A stretch of 26,531 nucleotides of DNA from Clostridia bacterium. GTDB lineage: Bacteria > Bacillota_A > Clostridia > Christensenellales > Aristaeellaceae. Each line of letters begins with the position of its first letter. Position 1 is the first letter of the stretch. This document shows positions 8,163 through 15,266 of this stretch, piece by piece. The stretch spans positions 1 through 26,531 of the forward strand of contig JAGBBE010000087.1 in the NCBI GenBank assembly GCA_017938645.1, read 5' to 3'. The notes beneath the pieces are model-generated. The model saw only the letters and a list, made by a program, of their open reading frames with translations, was not told the origin of the DNA and made no database searches. The translations under genes and the position numbers were made by a program.

Positions 8163-8923
8163 GTCTGACCCGGCTTGCCCTGCGCTTTGCCGCGCCGGTT
8201 CCGAAGGTGGAAGGCTTTGAAAGGTACCTGTTTGTCGGTCCGCATCCGGACGACATCGAAATCGGCGCAGGAGCCACCGCAGCGAAACTGGCGGCGGCAG
8301 GCAAAAAGGTCTGCTTCCTCATCTGCACAGACGGCCGTTACGGCGACGGACACACCGACAAAAAGGGCGACGCTCTGGTCCATGTCCGTCAGCAGGAATG
8401 CATTCGTTCGGCAGAAATGCTGGGCGTAAGCGACGTTCGCTTCCTTGGCCTGTCGGACGGCGGCTTCTATGCCATGGACGATCTCCTCCGCGGTATCGCA
8501 CAGACGATTGCGGATTTTCAGCCGGACATTCTCTTTGCGCCTGATCCCTGTGTGAAAAGCGAGGCGCATCCGGATCATCTGAGCGTTGGTGAAGCTGTGC
8601 GCCGCCTCGCCTGCTTCGCTCCGTATGAGGGCATCATGGCGCAGTACGGAGCCAGCTCCGCGCCTGTCAAAGCGGCGGCTTTCTACATGACTGCGCGCCC
8701 CAACCGATACGTCAGAACCGTTGGATATGTTCCCCGGCAGCTGGACGCCGTGTTCAAGTGCCATCTCAGCCAGTTCCCGGAAGGCAGCGCCGATGCAGGC
8801 CAGATCGCGCTGTATCTGAAGCTGCGCTCCATCGATTTCGGCCTTCGCAGCCTCAAAGGACAGGCTGAAGGCTTCCGCGTGCTGGGTGCGCTGCACATGC
8901 ATTGCATGCCGGAAAGCGAGTGA
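8159..8923 (+). CDS. PIG-L/LmbE-family N-deacetylase
   Basis: 254 residues, typical for the family of zinc-dependent hydrolases that remove N-acetyl groups from GlcNAc-containing small molecules (PIG-L, MshB, BshB). The zinc motif is intact: HPDD at residues 29-32 within VGPHPDDIEIGAG, and the second motif HPDH with H137, D139 and H140. No signal peptide is seen, so it acts in the cytoplasm. The ATG overlaps the symporter stop by four bases (ATGA), implying translational coupling. The context suggests that an imported N-acetylated sugar or glycoside is deacetylated inside the cell. It is not clearly BshB, since no bacillithiol genes are next to it. Confidence 0.92.
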   Translation: MSLTRLALRFAAPVPKVEGFERYLFVGPHPDDIEIGAGATAAKLAAAGKKVCFLICTDGRYGDGHTDKKGDALVHVRQQECIRSAEMLGVSDVRFLGLSDGGFYAMDDLLRGIAQTIADFQPDILFAPDPCVKSEAHPDHLSVGEAVRRLACFAPYEGIMAQYGASSAPVKAAAFYMTARPNRYVRTVGYVPRQLDAVFKCHLSQFPEGSADAGQIALYLKLRSIDFGLRSLKGQAEGFRVLGALHMHCMPESE

Positions 8924-8928
8924 CACAA

Positions 8929-8961
8929 AGCCGCCCCGATCCATTTGGAATCGGGGCGGCT
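8929..8961 (+). terminator. Intrinsic terminator of the URO-D/GPH/PIG-L operon
   Basis: A 12-bp GC-rich stem (8929-8940 with 8950-8961, AGCCGCCCCGAT and complement) with a nine-base loop, followed by GTTTTTTC. It starts five bases after the PIG-L stop. The convergent MATE gene ends at 8968, so it may also slow transcription from that side. Confidence 0.93.
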
Positions 8962-8967
8962 GTTTTT

Positions 8968-10359
8968 TCAGTTTTCAAACCCGGCCTTTTTGATCGACCT
9001 CTTGAGCCATCCGCCCTTGAGGTAGTACACGATGAACAATACCGACGTAACCGTCCAGGTCAGCGGGTAGCAAAACAGAACCATGTTGAGGGTGCGGTTG
9101 AAGGGCACCACGCCCAGCAGCCAGATGATACGCAGCGCACACACGCCGGACAGCGTCAGAATGGAGGGCAGAAGCGCATCGCCGGTTCCGCGAAGCGCGC
9201 CGGAGAGCACCTCAATGCAGACATAGAGGATGAACACCGGAGCCAGCTGCCAGAGCATCTGCATGCCAATTTCGATAACCTGCGCATCGTCGGTAAACAG
9301 GTGGTACAGCGGCTTTCCGGCCAACAGCAGGAAGCAGCTGAGAAGCAGCGTGCCGGCCGCCGTCATGGCCAGACAAACCTTCACGCTCTTTTTGACGCGG
9401 TCGTACTTCTGCGCGCCAAAATTCTGACCCACAAAAGTCGTGATGGACACGCCGAACGCATTCTGAAGCATCCAGTTGAAGGCGTCGAGCTTGCCGTAGG
9501 CGGTATAGGCGGCCATGACATTGGTGCCGAAGCCGTTGATGGAGGCCTGCACGATGGTGTTGGACACATTGTAGGCCATGGACTGCAGACCGGCGGGCAG
9601 GCCGATGGTGATGATGCGCTTGAGGTGGTTGGCATGGAAGCGGATCTTTTTGAGCTCCAGACGGTAGGAGGTGTGAGAGCGCATGAGGGTCACAATGATC
9701 AGCGCAGCGCTCACCGCCTGAGAAAGGATGGTCGCCAGCGCAGCGCCGGCCACATGCATCTCAAAGCCCACGACGAATACCACGTCCAGCACGATGTTGG
9801 TCACGCACGCAACAATCAGAAACAGGAGCGGACGGCGGGAATCACCCACAGCGCGCAGGAGGCCGGAGCCGATGTTGTAGATGAGGGACGGAATCATGCC
9901 CATGAAATAGATGCGCATGTAGCTGAGGGAATAGCCGATCAATTCCTGCGGCGTATCCAGCAGATTGAGCAGCATCGGCGACAGCCACAGTCCCAGCGCC
10001 ATGATGAGCAGGCCTCCGGCCACGGCCATGGCCATGGCTGTGTGCACGGTTTCGCTGACTTCCTTGTGCTTGCGTCCGCCGTAGTACTGCGACAGGATCA
10101 CCGTAGCGCCGGAGGACAGGCCCACAAAGAATCCCACGATCAGGTTGATGATGCTGCCCGTGGTTCCGCCGACAGCCGCCAGCGCTTCCTTGCCCACGAA
10201 TTTGCCCACGATGATCGCGTCAATGGTGTTGTACATCTGCTGGAAGAACGTGCCCAGCAGAATCGGGAAGAAGAACGAAAGCAGGTTTTTCCAGATCACG
10301 CCTTCGGTGATGCTGTTTTCCTGATAGGGAGCAGCCTTGCGTTTCATCGGCCATGCCAT
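8968..10359 (-). CDS. MATE-family multidrug/cation antiporter
   Basis: 463 residues with about 12 helices, the usual size for MATE exporters, which expel drugs or metabolites using Na+ or H+ gradients. Characteristic parts are LLSFFFPILLGTFFQQMYNT near the N-terminus, DAIIVGKFVGKEALAAVG, and the second-half counterpart with NGFGTNVMAAYTAYGKLDAF. The ATG at 10359 is preceded by AAGGAG eight bases upstream. It is last in the purC operon, 24 bases after the GNAT gene. The substrate is unknown. Its place after a nucleotide-sugar enzyme might suggest export of a modified sugar compound, but MATE genes are common and this may be chance. Confidence 0.94.
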   Translation of the reverse strand: MAWPMKRKAAPYQENSITEGVIWKNLLSFFFPILLGTFFQQMYNTIDAIIVGKFVGKEALAAVGGTTGSIINLIVGFFVGLSSGATVILSQYYGGRKHKEVSETVHTAMAMAVAGGLLIMALGLWLSPMLLNLLDTPQELIGYSLSYMRIYFMGMIPSLIYNIGSGLLRAVGDSRRPLLFLIVACVTNIVLDVVFVVGFEMHVAGAALATILSQAVSAALIIVTLMRSHTSYRLELKKIRFHANHLKRIITIGLPAGLQSMAYNVSNTIVQASINGFGTNVMAAYTAYGKLDAFNWMLQNAFGVSITTFVGQNFGAQKYDRVKKSVKVCLAMTAAGTLLLSCFLLLAGKPLYHLFTDDAQVIEIGMQMLWQLAPVFILYVCIEVLSGALRGTGDALLPSILTLSGVCALRIIWLLGVVPFNRTLNMVLFCYPLTWTVTSVLFIVYYLKGGWLKRSIKKAGFEN

Positions 10360-10383
10360 AGATTGTTTCTCCTTTTCGCTTCG

Positions 10384-11172
10384 TCAGTACAATCCCCACG
10401 AATCATAGGGACCAGCTTCGATATATCCGAATTTTTTGGCCAGACGGACGGATTCCTCGTTGGCCGCATCCCAGCTGGGATACAGGTTTTTATCAAGGCA
10501 GCGAAGAATCAGCTGCGCGCCGCAGGCCGTGGCCACGCCTCGTTTCTGACAGTCTTCGCGCGTCTGGATCTGAATTTCAATGCCGCGGCTGTAGACCGCA
10601 TAGGAGGACGCTCCGCCGATGAGCTCGCCGTTTCTGAGGGCAGCCACGCCCGTGCCGCGTGTGAGGAAATCCTGCGCGTTTTCAAACTGGCTGCAGAAGT
10701 CCCGCGACCATTCGTATTTGAGCGCCTCATGATAGAGCGCTTCGTCAAAGGGTCTGAGCGTGAATTCCAGCGGAAGCTGCTTGACGAACCCTTCGAGTTT
10801 TTCGCGGTTGAAGCATTCGCCGCCTTTTTGGAAGGCGTACCGCACCCAGCGTTTGGCTTCCTCGCCGAAAAGCTCCCGGATCATGTCCGCACAGCGCGGA
10901 TCATCGGGCACCAGAATGATGAACTGCCCGGCCCGCTCGTTTCGCCATGCTTCCAGAAGCAGACGGGTTTCCATTTCCTCTGCGCTTCCGGCCAGAAAGA
11001 GGAAATCCGCGTTTTCGCACAAGGCCGCCTTCGGCCTCTCCTCAATCGTCCAGATTCGCCCCATGCCGCCTTCCAGCGCCGACCAGACCATCGTCTCCTG
11101 CCAGTTTGCAAAAAGGGGCGCGGCACTTTGCAGCGCCTCCGCCCCAACGGCCTGAATCAGGCGTTTTCCCAT
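10384..11172 (-). CDS. GNAT-family N-acetyltransferase (two-domain, Bacillota type)
   Basis: 262 residues. The C-terminal half has the acetyl-CoA pyrophosphate loop CQKRGVATA (residues 208-216) followed by the typical DAANEESVRLAKKFGY segment. The N-terminal ~120 residues are the less conserved cap seen in the Bacillota family I recall as GNAT_acetyltran (PF12746). The acceptor is unknown. The gene overlaps the upstream dehydratase gene by 16 bases and precedes the MATE gene by 24 bases, so it is in the same transcript. With a CapE-type enzyme before it, acetylation of an amino sugar is conceivable, but the family is too broad to say. Confidence 0.85.
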   Translation of the reverse strand: MGKRLIQAVGAEALQSAAPLFANWQETMVWSALEGGMGRIWTIEERPKAALCENADFLFLAGSAEEMETRLLLEAWRNERAGQFIILVPDDPRCADMIRELFGEEAKRWVRYAFQKGGECFNREKLEGFVKQLPLEFTLRPFDEALYHEALKYEWSRDFCSQFENAQDFLTRGTGVAALRNGELIGGASSYAVYSRGIEIQIQTREDCQKRGVATACGAQLILRCLDKNLYPSWDAANEESVRLAKKFGYIEAGPYDSWGLY

Positions 11173-12185
11173 TTGGCCAGCTCCTCCTGAATATAGCTCA
11201 GGCTCAAAAGCTTCTGTTTAACTTCGTCCACGGTGAGCAGACGGGTGTTGTTGGAATTGAACTCGGTGAGGACGTTGCGTTCTTCATTACCCTCGACAAA
11301 ATACTTGTCGTAGTTGAGATCGCGGCTGTCGGACGGAACGCGGTAGAAATCGCCCATATCCACAGCATGCGCGCACTCCTCGTTGGTCAGAAGCGTCTCA
11401 TACATCTTTTCGCCGTGACGGATGCCGATGACGCGCACGGGGTTGTCTGCGTGGAACAGCTCCCTCACCGCCTGCGCCAGAACGCCCACGGTGCAGGCCG
11501 GAGCCTTCTTGACGAGGATATCGCCGCTGTGCGCATTTTCAAAGGCGAACAGCACCAGCTCGACCGCCTCTTCCAGGCTCATGATGAAGCGGGTCATCTC
11601 CGGATGGGTCACGGTGATGTCCCTGCCGGATTTGATCTGATCGATGAACAGCGGAATCACCGAGCCGCGGGAGCACATGACGTTTCCGTAGCGCGTGCCG
11701 CAGATCAGCGTGCGGTCAGGAGAGACGTTGCGGCTCTTGGCCACAAAGACCTTTTCCATCATCGCCTTGGAGGTACCCATGGCGTTGACCGGATAGGCCG
11801 CCTTATCGGTGGACAGGCAGATCACCTTGCGTACCCCGGCCTCGATGCAGGCGGTGAGCACGTTGTCGGTGCCCAGCACATTGGTCTTGACCGCCTCGAT
11901 GGGGAAAAACTCGCAGGAAGGCACCTGCTTGAGCGCGGCGGCATGGAACAGATAATCCACGCCGTAGATGGCGTTTTTCACGCTGGAGAGATCGCGCACA
12001 TCGCCGATGTAGTACTTGATCTTGTCGGTCTGATAGCGGTGGCGCATATCATCCTGTTTTTTCTCGTCGCGGCTGAAAATGCGGATCTCACCGATATCGG
12101 TGTCCAGGAAGCGCTTGAGCACTGCCTCGCCGAAGGAACCGGTGCCGCCGGTGATCATCAGCGTTTTTCCGGAAAAGCTGCCCAT
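11157..12185 (-). CDS. UDP-GlcNAc 4,6-dehydratase, CapE/WbjB/FnlA type
   Basis: 342 residues of an extended short-chain dehydrogenase. The NAD(P) loop TGGTGSFG is at residues 12-19. The segments RIFSRDEKKQDDMR, FHAAALKQVPSCEFFP and LSTDKAAYPVNAMGTSK are those of the CapE/FnlA group, which turns UDP-GlcNAc into a 5-epimerised 4-keto-6-deoxy sugar on the way to UDP-L-FucNAc. The catalytic-site Tyr of the normal YxxxK is Met here (M136, K140), as I recall for CapE. That supports this subgroup over PseB. It normally acts with CapF and CapG homologues, and neither is in the window. The start codon abuts the purC stop (TAAATG), and the 3' end overlaps the GNAT gene. Confidence 0.9.
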   Translation of the reverse strand: MGSFSGKTLMITGGTGSFGEAVLKRFLDTDIGEIRIFSRDEKKQDDMRHRYQTDKIKYYIGDVRDLSSVKNAIYGVDYLFHAAALKQVPSCEFFPIEAVKTNVLGTDNVLTACIEAGVRKVICLSTDKAAYPVNAMGTSKAMMEKVFVAKSRNVSPDRTLICGTRYGNVMCSRGSVIPLFIDQIKSGRDITVTHPEMTRFIMSLEEAVELVLFAFENAHSGDILVKKAPACTVGVLAQAVRELFHADNPVRVIGIRHGEKMYETLLTNEECAHAVDMGDFYRVPSDSRDLNYDKYFVEGNEERNVLTEFNSNNTRLLTVDEVKQKLLSLSYIQEELAKWENA

Positions 12186-12923
12186 TTAGTCTTCCTCCTC
12201 GTTATTCTTCAGTACGTTGCCCGTAAGCCTGTGCAGAAGCTCGCGGTAGGCCTCGGCCACGTCGCCCAGGTCGTGACGGAAGCGATCCAGATCCATGGGT
12301 TCGTGGGTCTGGGCGTCCCAGAAGCGGCAGGTGTCGGGCGACACCTCATCGGCCAGCAGGATTTCGCCGTTGCAACGGCCAAACTCCAGCTTGAAGTCAA
12401 TGACCTCGACGCCGATTTCGCGCATGCAGTCGGAGAGCACCTCATTAACCCGGTAGCTGAGCTCTTCCATGCGGCGCACCTCTTCCGGCGTGGCCAGCTG
12501 CATGGCGGTGATGTGGGTGATGTTGACCATATACTCCTCGAGCTCGGGATCCTTGAGGTTGAACTCGATAACGGTGTTGCGCAGCTTGGTTCCGTCGGGA
12601 TAGCCGATGCGCTTGGCAAGGCTTCCGGCGGCAAAGTTGCGCACAGTTACCGTGAAGGGAATGATCTCCACGCGCCTGATCAGGGAGCAGCGGTTATCGA
12701 TGCGCCTGATAAAGTGGTTGGGGATGCCCTTTTCGGTCATCAGGGTAAAAATGTATTCGCAGATCAGGTTGTTGATCTCGCCCTTGCCGATGATGCGGCC
12801 GCGCTTGAGACCATGGAAGGCAAATGTTTCATCGCGGTAGTAAACCACGCATTCTTCGGGGTTTTCAGTGGCGTACAGCCGTTTGCCCCTGCCCTCGGCG
12901 ATCATATCGGTGATGTTGCTCAT
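12186..12923 (-). CDS. purC: Phosphoribosylaminoimidazole-succinocarboxamide synthase (SAICAR synthetase)
   Basis: 245 residues, standard for bacterial PurC, which joins aspartate to CAIR using ATP in purine synthesis. Diagnostic segments are EGRGKRLYAT near the N-terminus (nucleotide binding), FHGLKRGRIIGKG, IPFTVTVRNFAAGS, and VIDFKLEFGR with LADEVSPDTCRFWD. The ATG at 12923 is preceded by GAGAGGAAG. It is the first gene of the operon that continues with the dehydratase, GNAT and MATE genes; its TAA directly touches the next ATG. No other pur gene lies nearby and no purine riboswitch is visible in the 90-base leader, so regulation may differ from a main pur operon. Confidence 0.96.
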   Translation of the reverse strand: MSNITDMIAEGRGKRLYATENPEECVVYYRDETFAFHGLKRGRIIGKGEINNLICEYIFTLMTEKGIPNHFIRRIDNRCSLIRRVEIIPFTVTVRNFAAGSLAKRIGYPDGTKLRNTVIEFNLKDPELEEYMVNITHITAMQLATPEEVRRMEELSYRVNEVLSDCMREIGVEVIDFKLEFGRCNGEILLADEVSPDTCRFWDAQTHEPMDLDRFRHDLGDVAEAYRELLHRLTGNVLKNNEEED

Positions 12924-12970
12924 GCAGTCTTCCTCTCACTCAAAAGCACTTTCCATAACAGGTTCGCCCT

Positions 12971-12999
12971 ATTTTAGCACGGTTTATGCGCGTGTGCAA
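12971..12999 (-). promoter_or_regulatory. Predicted promoter of the purC operon
   Basis: On the minus strand, TTGCAC (12994-12999), a 17-base spacer and TAAAAT (12971-12976), with TGC before the -10 (extended -10). It is 47 bases upstream of the purC ATG and just downstream of the beta-CASP gene stop. Confidence 0.6.
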
Positions 13000-13017
13000 G
13001 AATAAGCCTTGCCTGAC

Positions 13018-14685
13018 TCACTTTCCGAAGCGCTTGATGATCTGGTGAATCTGCTTGGTCATGCGATGCTGGTCGCCTGCGGAACGCTTGTTCATGCGCT
13101 CGGCAAGGCTCATCAGCCGCTCGGCGGCGGTGAGAAGCTGACCGTAGGCGCTGGAGATATCCACGTCGGTCTTCTTCCGGCTGGCGTTGTGCGGCGGCTG
13201 CTTTTGGGGCAGCGTATCCATAGCGGCAGCTTCCTTTTTGGGCTTCTTCAGCCGCACCTGGTTTCCGTCCGCCAGCTTTTCAAGCGGAGTGAGGCTCCAG
13301 CTTTCGCCGTTGTAGGGTGCGTTGGCGCTCAGACCAAGCTCGTTGTGAAGACGGTCGGCAAATACGCCTGCGACCTCGTCGTCGCCGTGAACGACGAACA
13401 CATGCGCAGGCTTGGGATCGAAGCTGGAAATCCATCTGATCAGACCCCGGTTGTCGGCATGGCCGCTCTTGCCGGCCAGCTGCTGGATGCTCGCGGCCAC
13501 CTGAATGGTTTCGCCAAAGAGCTTGACCTTTTTGGCACCATCCACAAGGCTGCGTCCCAGCGTGCCGACGCTCTGATATCCCACGAACAAAACCGTGCTT
13601 TCCGGCCGCCAGAGGTTATGCTTGAGGTGATGGCGCACGCGGCCCGCGTCGCACATGCCGCTGGCGGAGATGATGACCTTGGGCTCAGGATCCTCGTTGA
13701 TGAGCTTGCTTTCATCCGCCGTGCGCGCGATGACAAGCCCGTCAAAGCTGATGGGATTCACGCCCTGACGGATGAGCGCAGCGGTTTCCTCATCAGCGCA
13801 TTCGAGGGTGTTTTCGTTGAAGATGTTTGTGGCCTCGATGCCAAGCGGGCTGTCCACATAGACGCGGAAGCCGTCGTGGCCCTTGACGAGCCCTTTTTGC
13901 TTGATCTCGCGGATAAAGTAGAGCATCTCCTGCGTGCGGCCCACCGCAAAGCTGGGAATGATCACATTGCCGCCGCGGTCGAAGGTTTCCTGCAGCGTCC
14001 GCGTGAGCGAGCCCACATAATCGGGCTGCACATCGCCGTGGCTGCGGTCGCCGTAGGTGGATTCCATCACCACGAAATCGGCGCGCTGCATATACTGCGG
14101 ATCGCGCAGAAGCGGCTGATTGATGTTTCCGATGTCGCCGGAAAAGACGATGATCTTTTCTTCGCCATCTTCGGTAATGGTCAGTTCGATGGAGGCCGAG
14201 CCCATCAGATGGCCCACGTCCACCATGCGCACCATCACGCCCGGACAGAGCTCAAAACGCTCGCCGTAGCGCGCGGAGCGGAAGAGCTCATGCGTTTTGA
14301 GCGCATGCTCCTGCGTGTAGACCGGCTCCACCGGCGGCAGGCCCTTGCGCTCGTTCTTGCGGGTTTTCCATTCCGCATCGCTTTCCTGAATGTGCGCGGA
14401 GTCCAGCATCATGATTTTGCAAAGATCAGAGGTGGTTTCCGTGGTGTGGATGGTGCCGCGGAAGCCGTTTTTGTAAAGCAGCGGCAGATAGCCGCTGTGG
14501 TCGATGTGCGCGTGGGTCAGAAGCACATAATCGATTTCACTTTCCAGAATGGGCAGCGCGGCGTTTTCAAACAGGTTCACGCCCTGCTCCATGCCGTAGT
14601 CGATCATGATGTTTTTTCCGCAGGCCTGAAGCAGAAAACGGCTTCCGGTCACTTCGCGCGCGGCGCCTAAAAAGGTAAGCTTCAT
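13018..14685 (-). CDS. MBL-fold beta-CASP ribonuclease (CPSF/Ysh1-like)
   Basis: 555 residues. The metallo-beta-lactamase zinc motif HAHIDH is at residues 58-63, with the further ligands in VDVGHLMGSAS and FSGDIGN. The beta-CASP part follows (STYGDR, then IIPSFAVGRTQEML and IISASGMCDAGR) and ends with the SGHAD motif. This combination marks RNA-processing nucleases of the CPSF73/archaeal aCPSF1 type, which act in the cytoplasm. It differs from RNase J by lacking the C-terminal RNase J domain. The last ~80 residues are a Lys-rich, low-complexity linker and a predicted basic helix (AERLMSLAERMNKR), possibly an RNA-binding tail. The ATG at 14685 has AGGAGGAG upstream. It lies 16 bases after the YwlE-like phosphatase gene in the same operon. 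Confidence 0.92.
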   Translation of the reverse strand: MKLTFLGAAREVTGSRFLLQACGKNIMIDYGMEQGVNLFENAALPILESEIDYVLLTHAHIDHSGYLPLLYKNGFRGTIHTTETTSDLCKIMMLDSAHIQESDAEWKTRKNERKGLPPVEPVYTQEHALKTHELFRSARYGERFELCPGVMVRMVDVGHLMGSASIELTITEDGEEKIIVFSGDIGNINQPLLRDPQYMQRADFVVMESTYGDRSHGDVQPDYVGSLTRTLQETFDRGGNVIIPSFAVGRTQEMLYFIREIKQKGLVKGHDGFRVYVDSPLGIEATNIFNENTLECADEETAALIRQGVNPISFDGLVIARTADESKLINEDPEPKVIISASGMCDAGRVRHHLKHNLWRPESTVLFVGYQSVGTLGRSLVDGAKKVKLFGETIQVAASIQQLAGKSGHADNRGLIRWISSFDPKPAHVFVVHGDDEVAGVFADRLHNELGLSANAPYNGESWSLTPLEKLADGNQVRLKKPKKEAAAMDTLPQKQPPHNASRKKTDVDISSAYGQLLTAAERLMSLAERMNKRSAGDQHRMTKQIHQIIKRFGK

Positions 14686-14701
14686 GGTTTTCTCCTCCTG
14701 T

Positions 14702-15115
14702 TCAATGGTTCAAAAGCTGCGGAAGCTGACGGGCGATGTCATTTGCAGCTCGCTCGTAGGCCGCGTCGTCTCCGCCGTAGGGATCGCTCACCGGCGGATC
14801 ATCCAGCGCCGTCATGGGCGTTTTGCAATTCGGGTACATCATTTTCAGCTGCATGATATGGTTTGCGCTCATGCCGACGATGAGGTCGACGCTTTCCAGC
14901 AGCGTCAGCGTGACTGCGCGGGAGCGGTGACTTTCCACAGAAAGCCCCCGGCGCTGCATGGCGCGCTTTGCGCCTTCGCTTGCAGGCGCGCCGCTCAAGG
15001 CATAGACGCCGGCCGAAAGCGCCTCGTATTGTCCTTCAGCCAATGCGCTAAACATGCATTCCGCCATGGGACTGCGGCAGGTATTGCCCGTGCAGACAAA
15101 CAGGACTCTCTTCAC
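14702..15115 (-). CDS. Low-molecular-weight phosphatase, YwlE-type (likely protein-arginine phosphatase)
   Basis: 137 residues from a GTG start at 15115, chosen because GGAGG lies nine bases upstream; an open frame runs further upstream to 15202 but crosses the promoter and has no ribosome site. The catalytic loop is CTGNTCRS, with nucleophile C8 and R14, and the general acid is D111 in SDPYGG. In Bacillus YwlE the Thr in CTGNT selects phospho-arginine over phospho-tyrosine, where true tyrosine phosphatases have a bulkier residue. The same Thr (T12) and the GG after DPY are present here, so protein-arginine phosphatase is favoured. No McsB kinase or ClpC gene is in the window. It is cotranscribed with the beta-CASP nuclease gene. 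Confidence 0.9.
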   Translation of the reverse strand: MKRVLFVCTGNTCRSPMAECMFSALAEGQYEALSAGVYALSGAPASEGAKRAMQRRGLSVESHRSRAVTLTLLESVDLIVGMSANHIMQLKMMYPNCKTPMTALDDPPVSDPYGGDDAAYERAANDIARQLPQLLNH

Positions 15116-15149
15116 TTCTGACCGCCTCCGGCTGTGATGGATTTTGTTC

Positions 15150-15178
15150 AGTATACCACACTCGAAACTTTTTTGCCA
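15150..15178 (-). promoter_or_regulatory. Predicted promoter of the phosphatase/beta-CASP operon
   Basis: On the minus strand, weak -35 TGGCAA (15173-15178), 17 bases, then TATACT (15150-15155) with TGG before it (extended -10). About 35 bases upstream of the GTG start. Confidence 0.55.
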
Positions 15179-15195
15179 TCTTTCCATGCCAATAC

Positions 15196-15224
15196 TTGCC
15201 AAGCGGAAGATTATGCTCTACAAT
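15196..15224 (+). promoter_or_regulatory. Predicted sigma-A promoter for the aldo-keto reductase gene
   Basis: TTGCCA (15196-15201), a 17-base spacer and TACAAT (15219-15224); each hexamer matches consensus at five of six positions. It is 42 bases upstream of the ATG at 15267 and back to back with the phosphatase promoter. Confidence 0.75.
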
Positions 15225-15266
15225 ATAGAAGATTATTGATCTTTCTTTACAGGAGGAACATTTACG

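Noticed and set aside
8902..11190. 762-residue plus-strand open frame opposite the MATE and GNAT genes
   Set aside because: It is His/Gln/Arg-rich low-complexity translation typical of the antisense of GC-rich genes, has no recognisable domain, and lies opposite two well-supported genes.
10947..12977. 676-residue plus-strand open frame opposite purC and the dehydratase
   Set aside because: It is antisense to conserved genes with clear motifs; its composition is a mirror of theirs and it lacks a ribosome site.
13009..14670. 553-residue plus-strand open frame opposite the beta-CASP gene
   Set aside because: It is an antisense shadow; the minus strand has the complete zinc and beta-CASP motifs and a strong ribosome site.
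15116..15202. N-terminal extension of the YwlE-like gene to an ATG at 15202
   Set aside because: The extension crosses the predicted promoter and the family begins directly before the catalytic loop; GGAGG supports the GTG at 15115.
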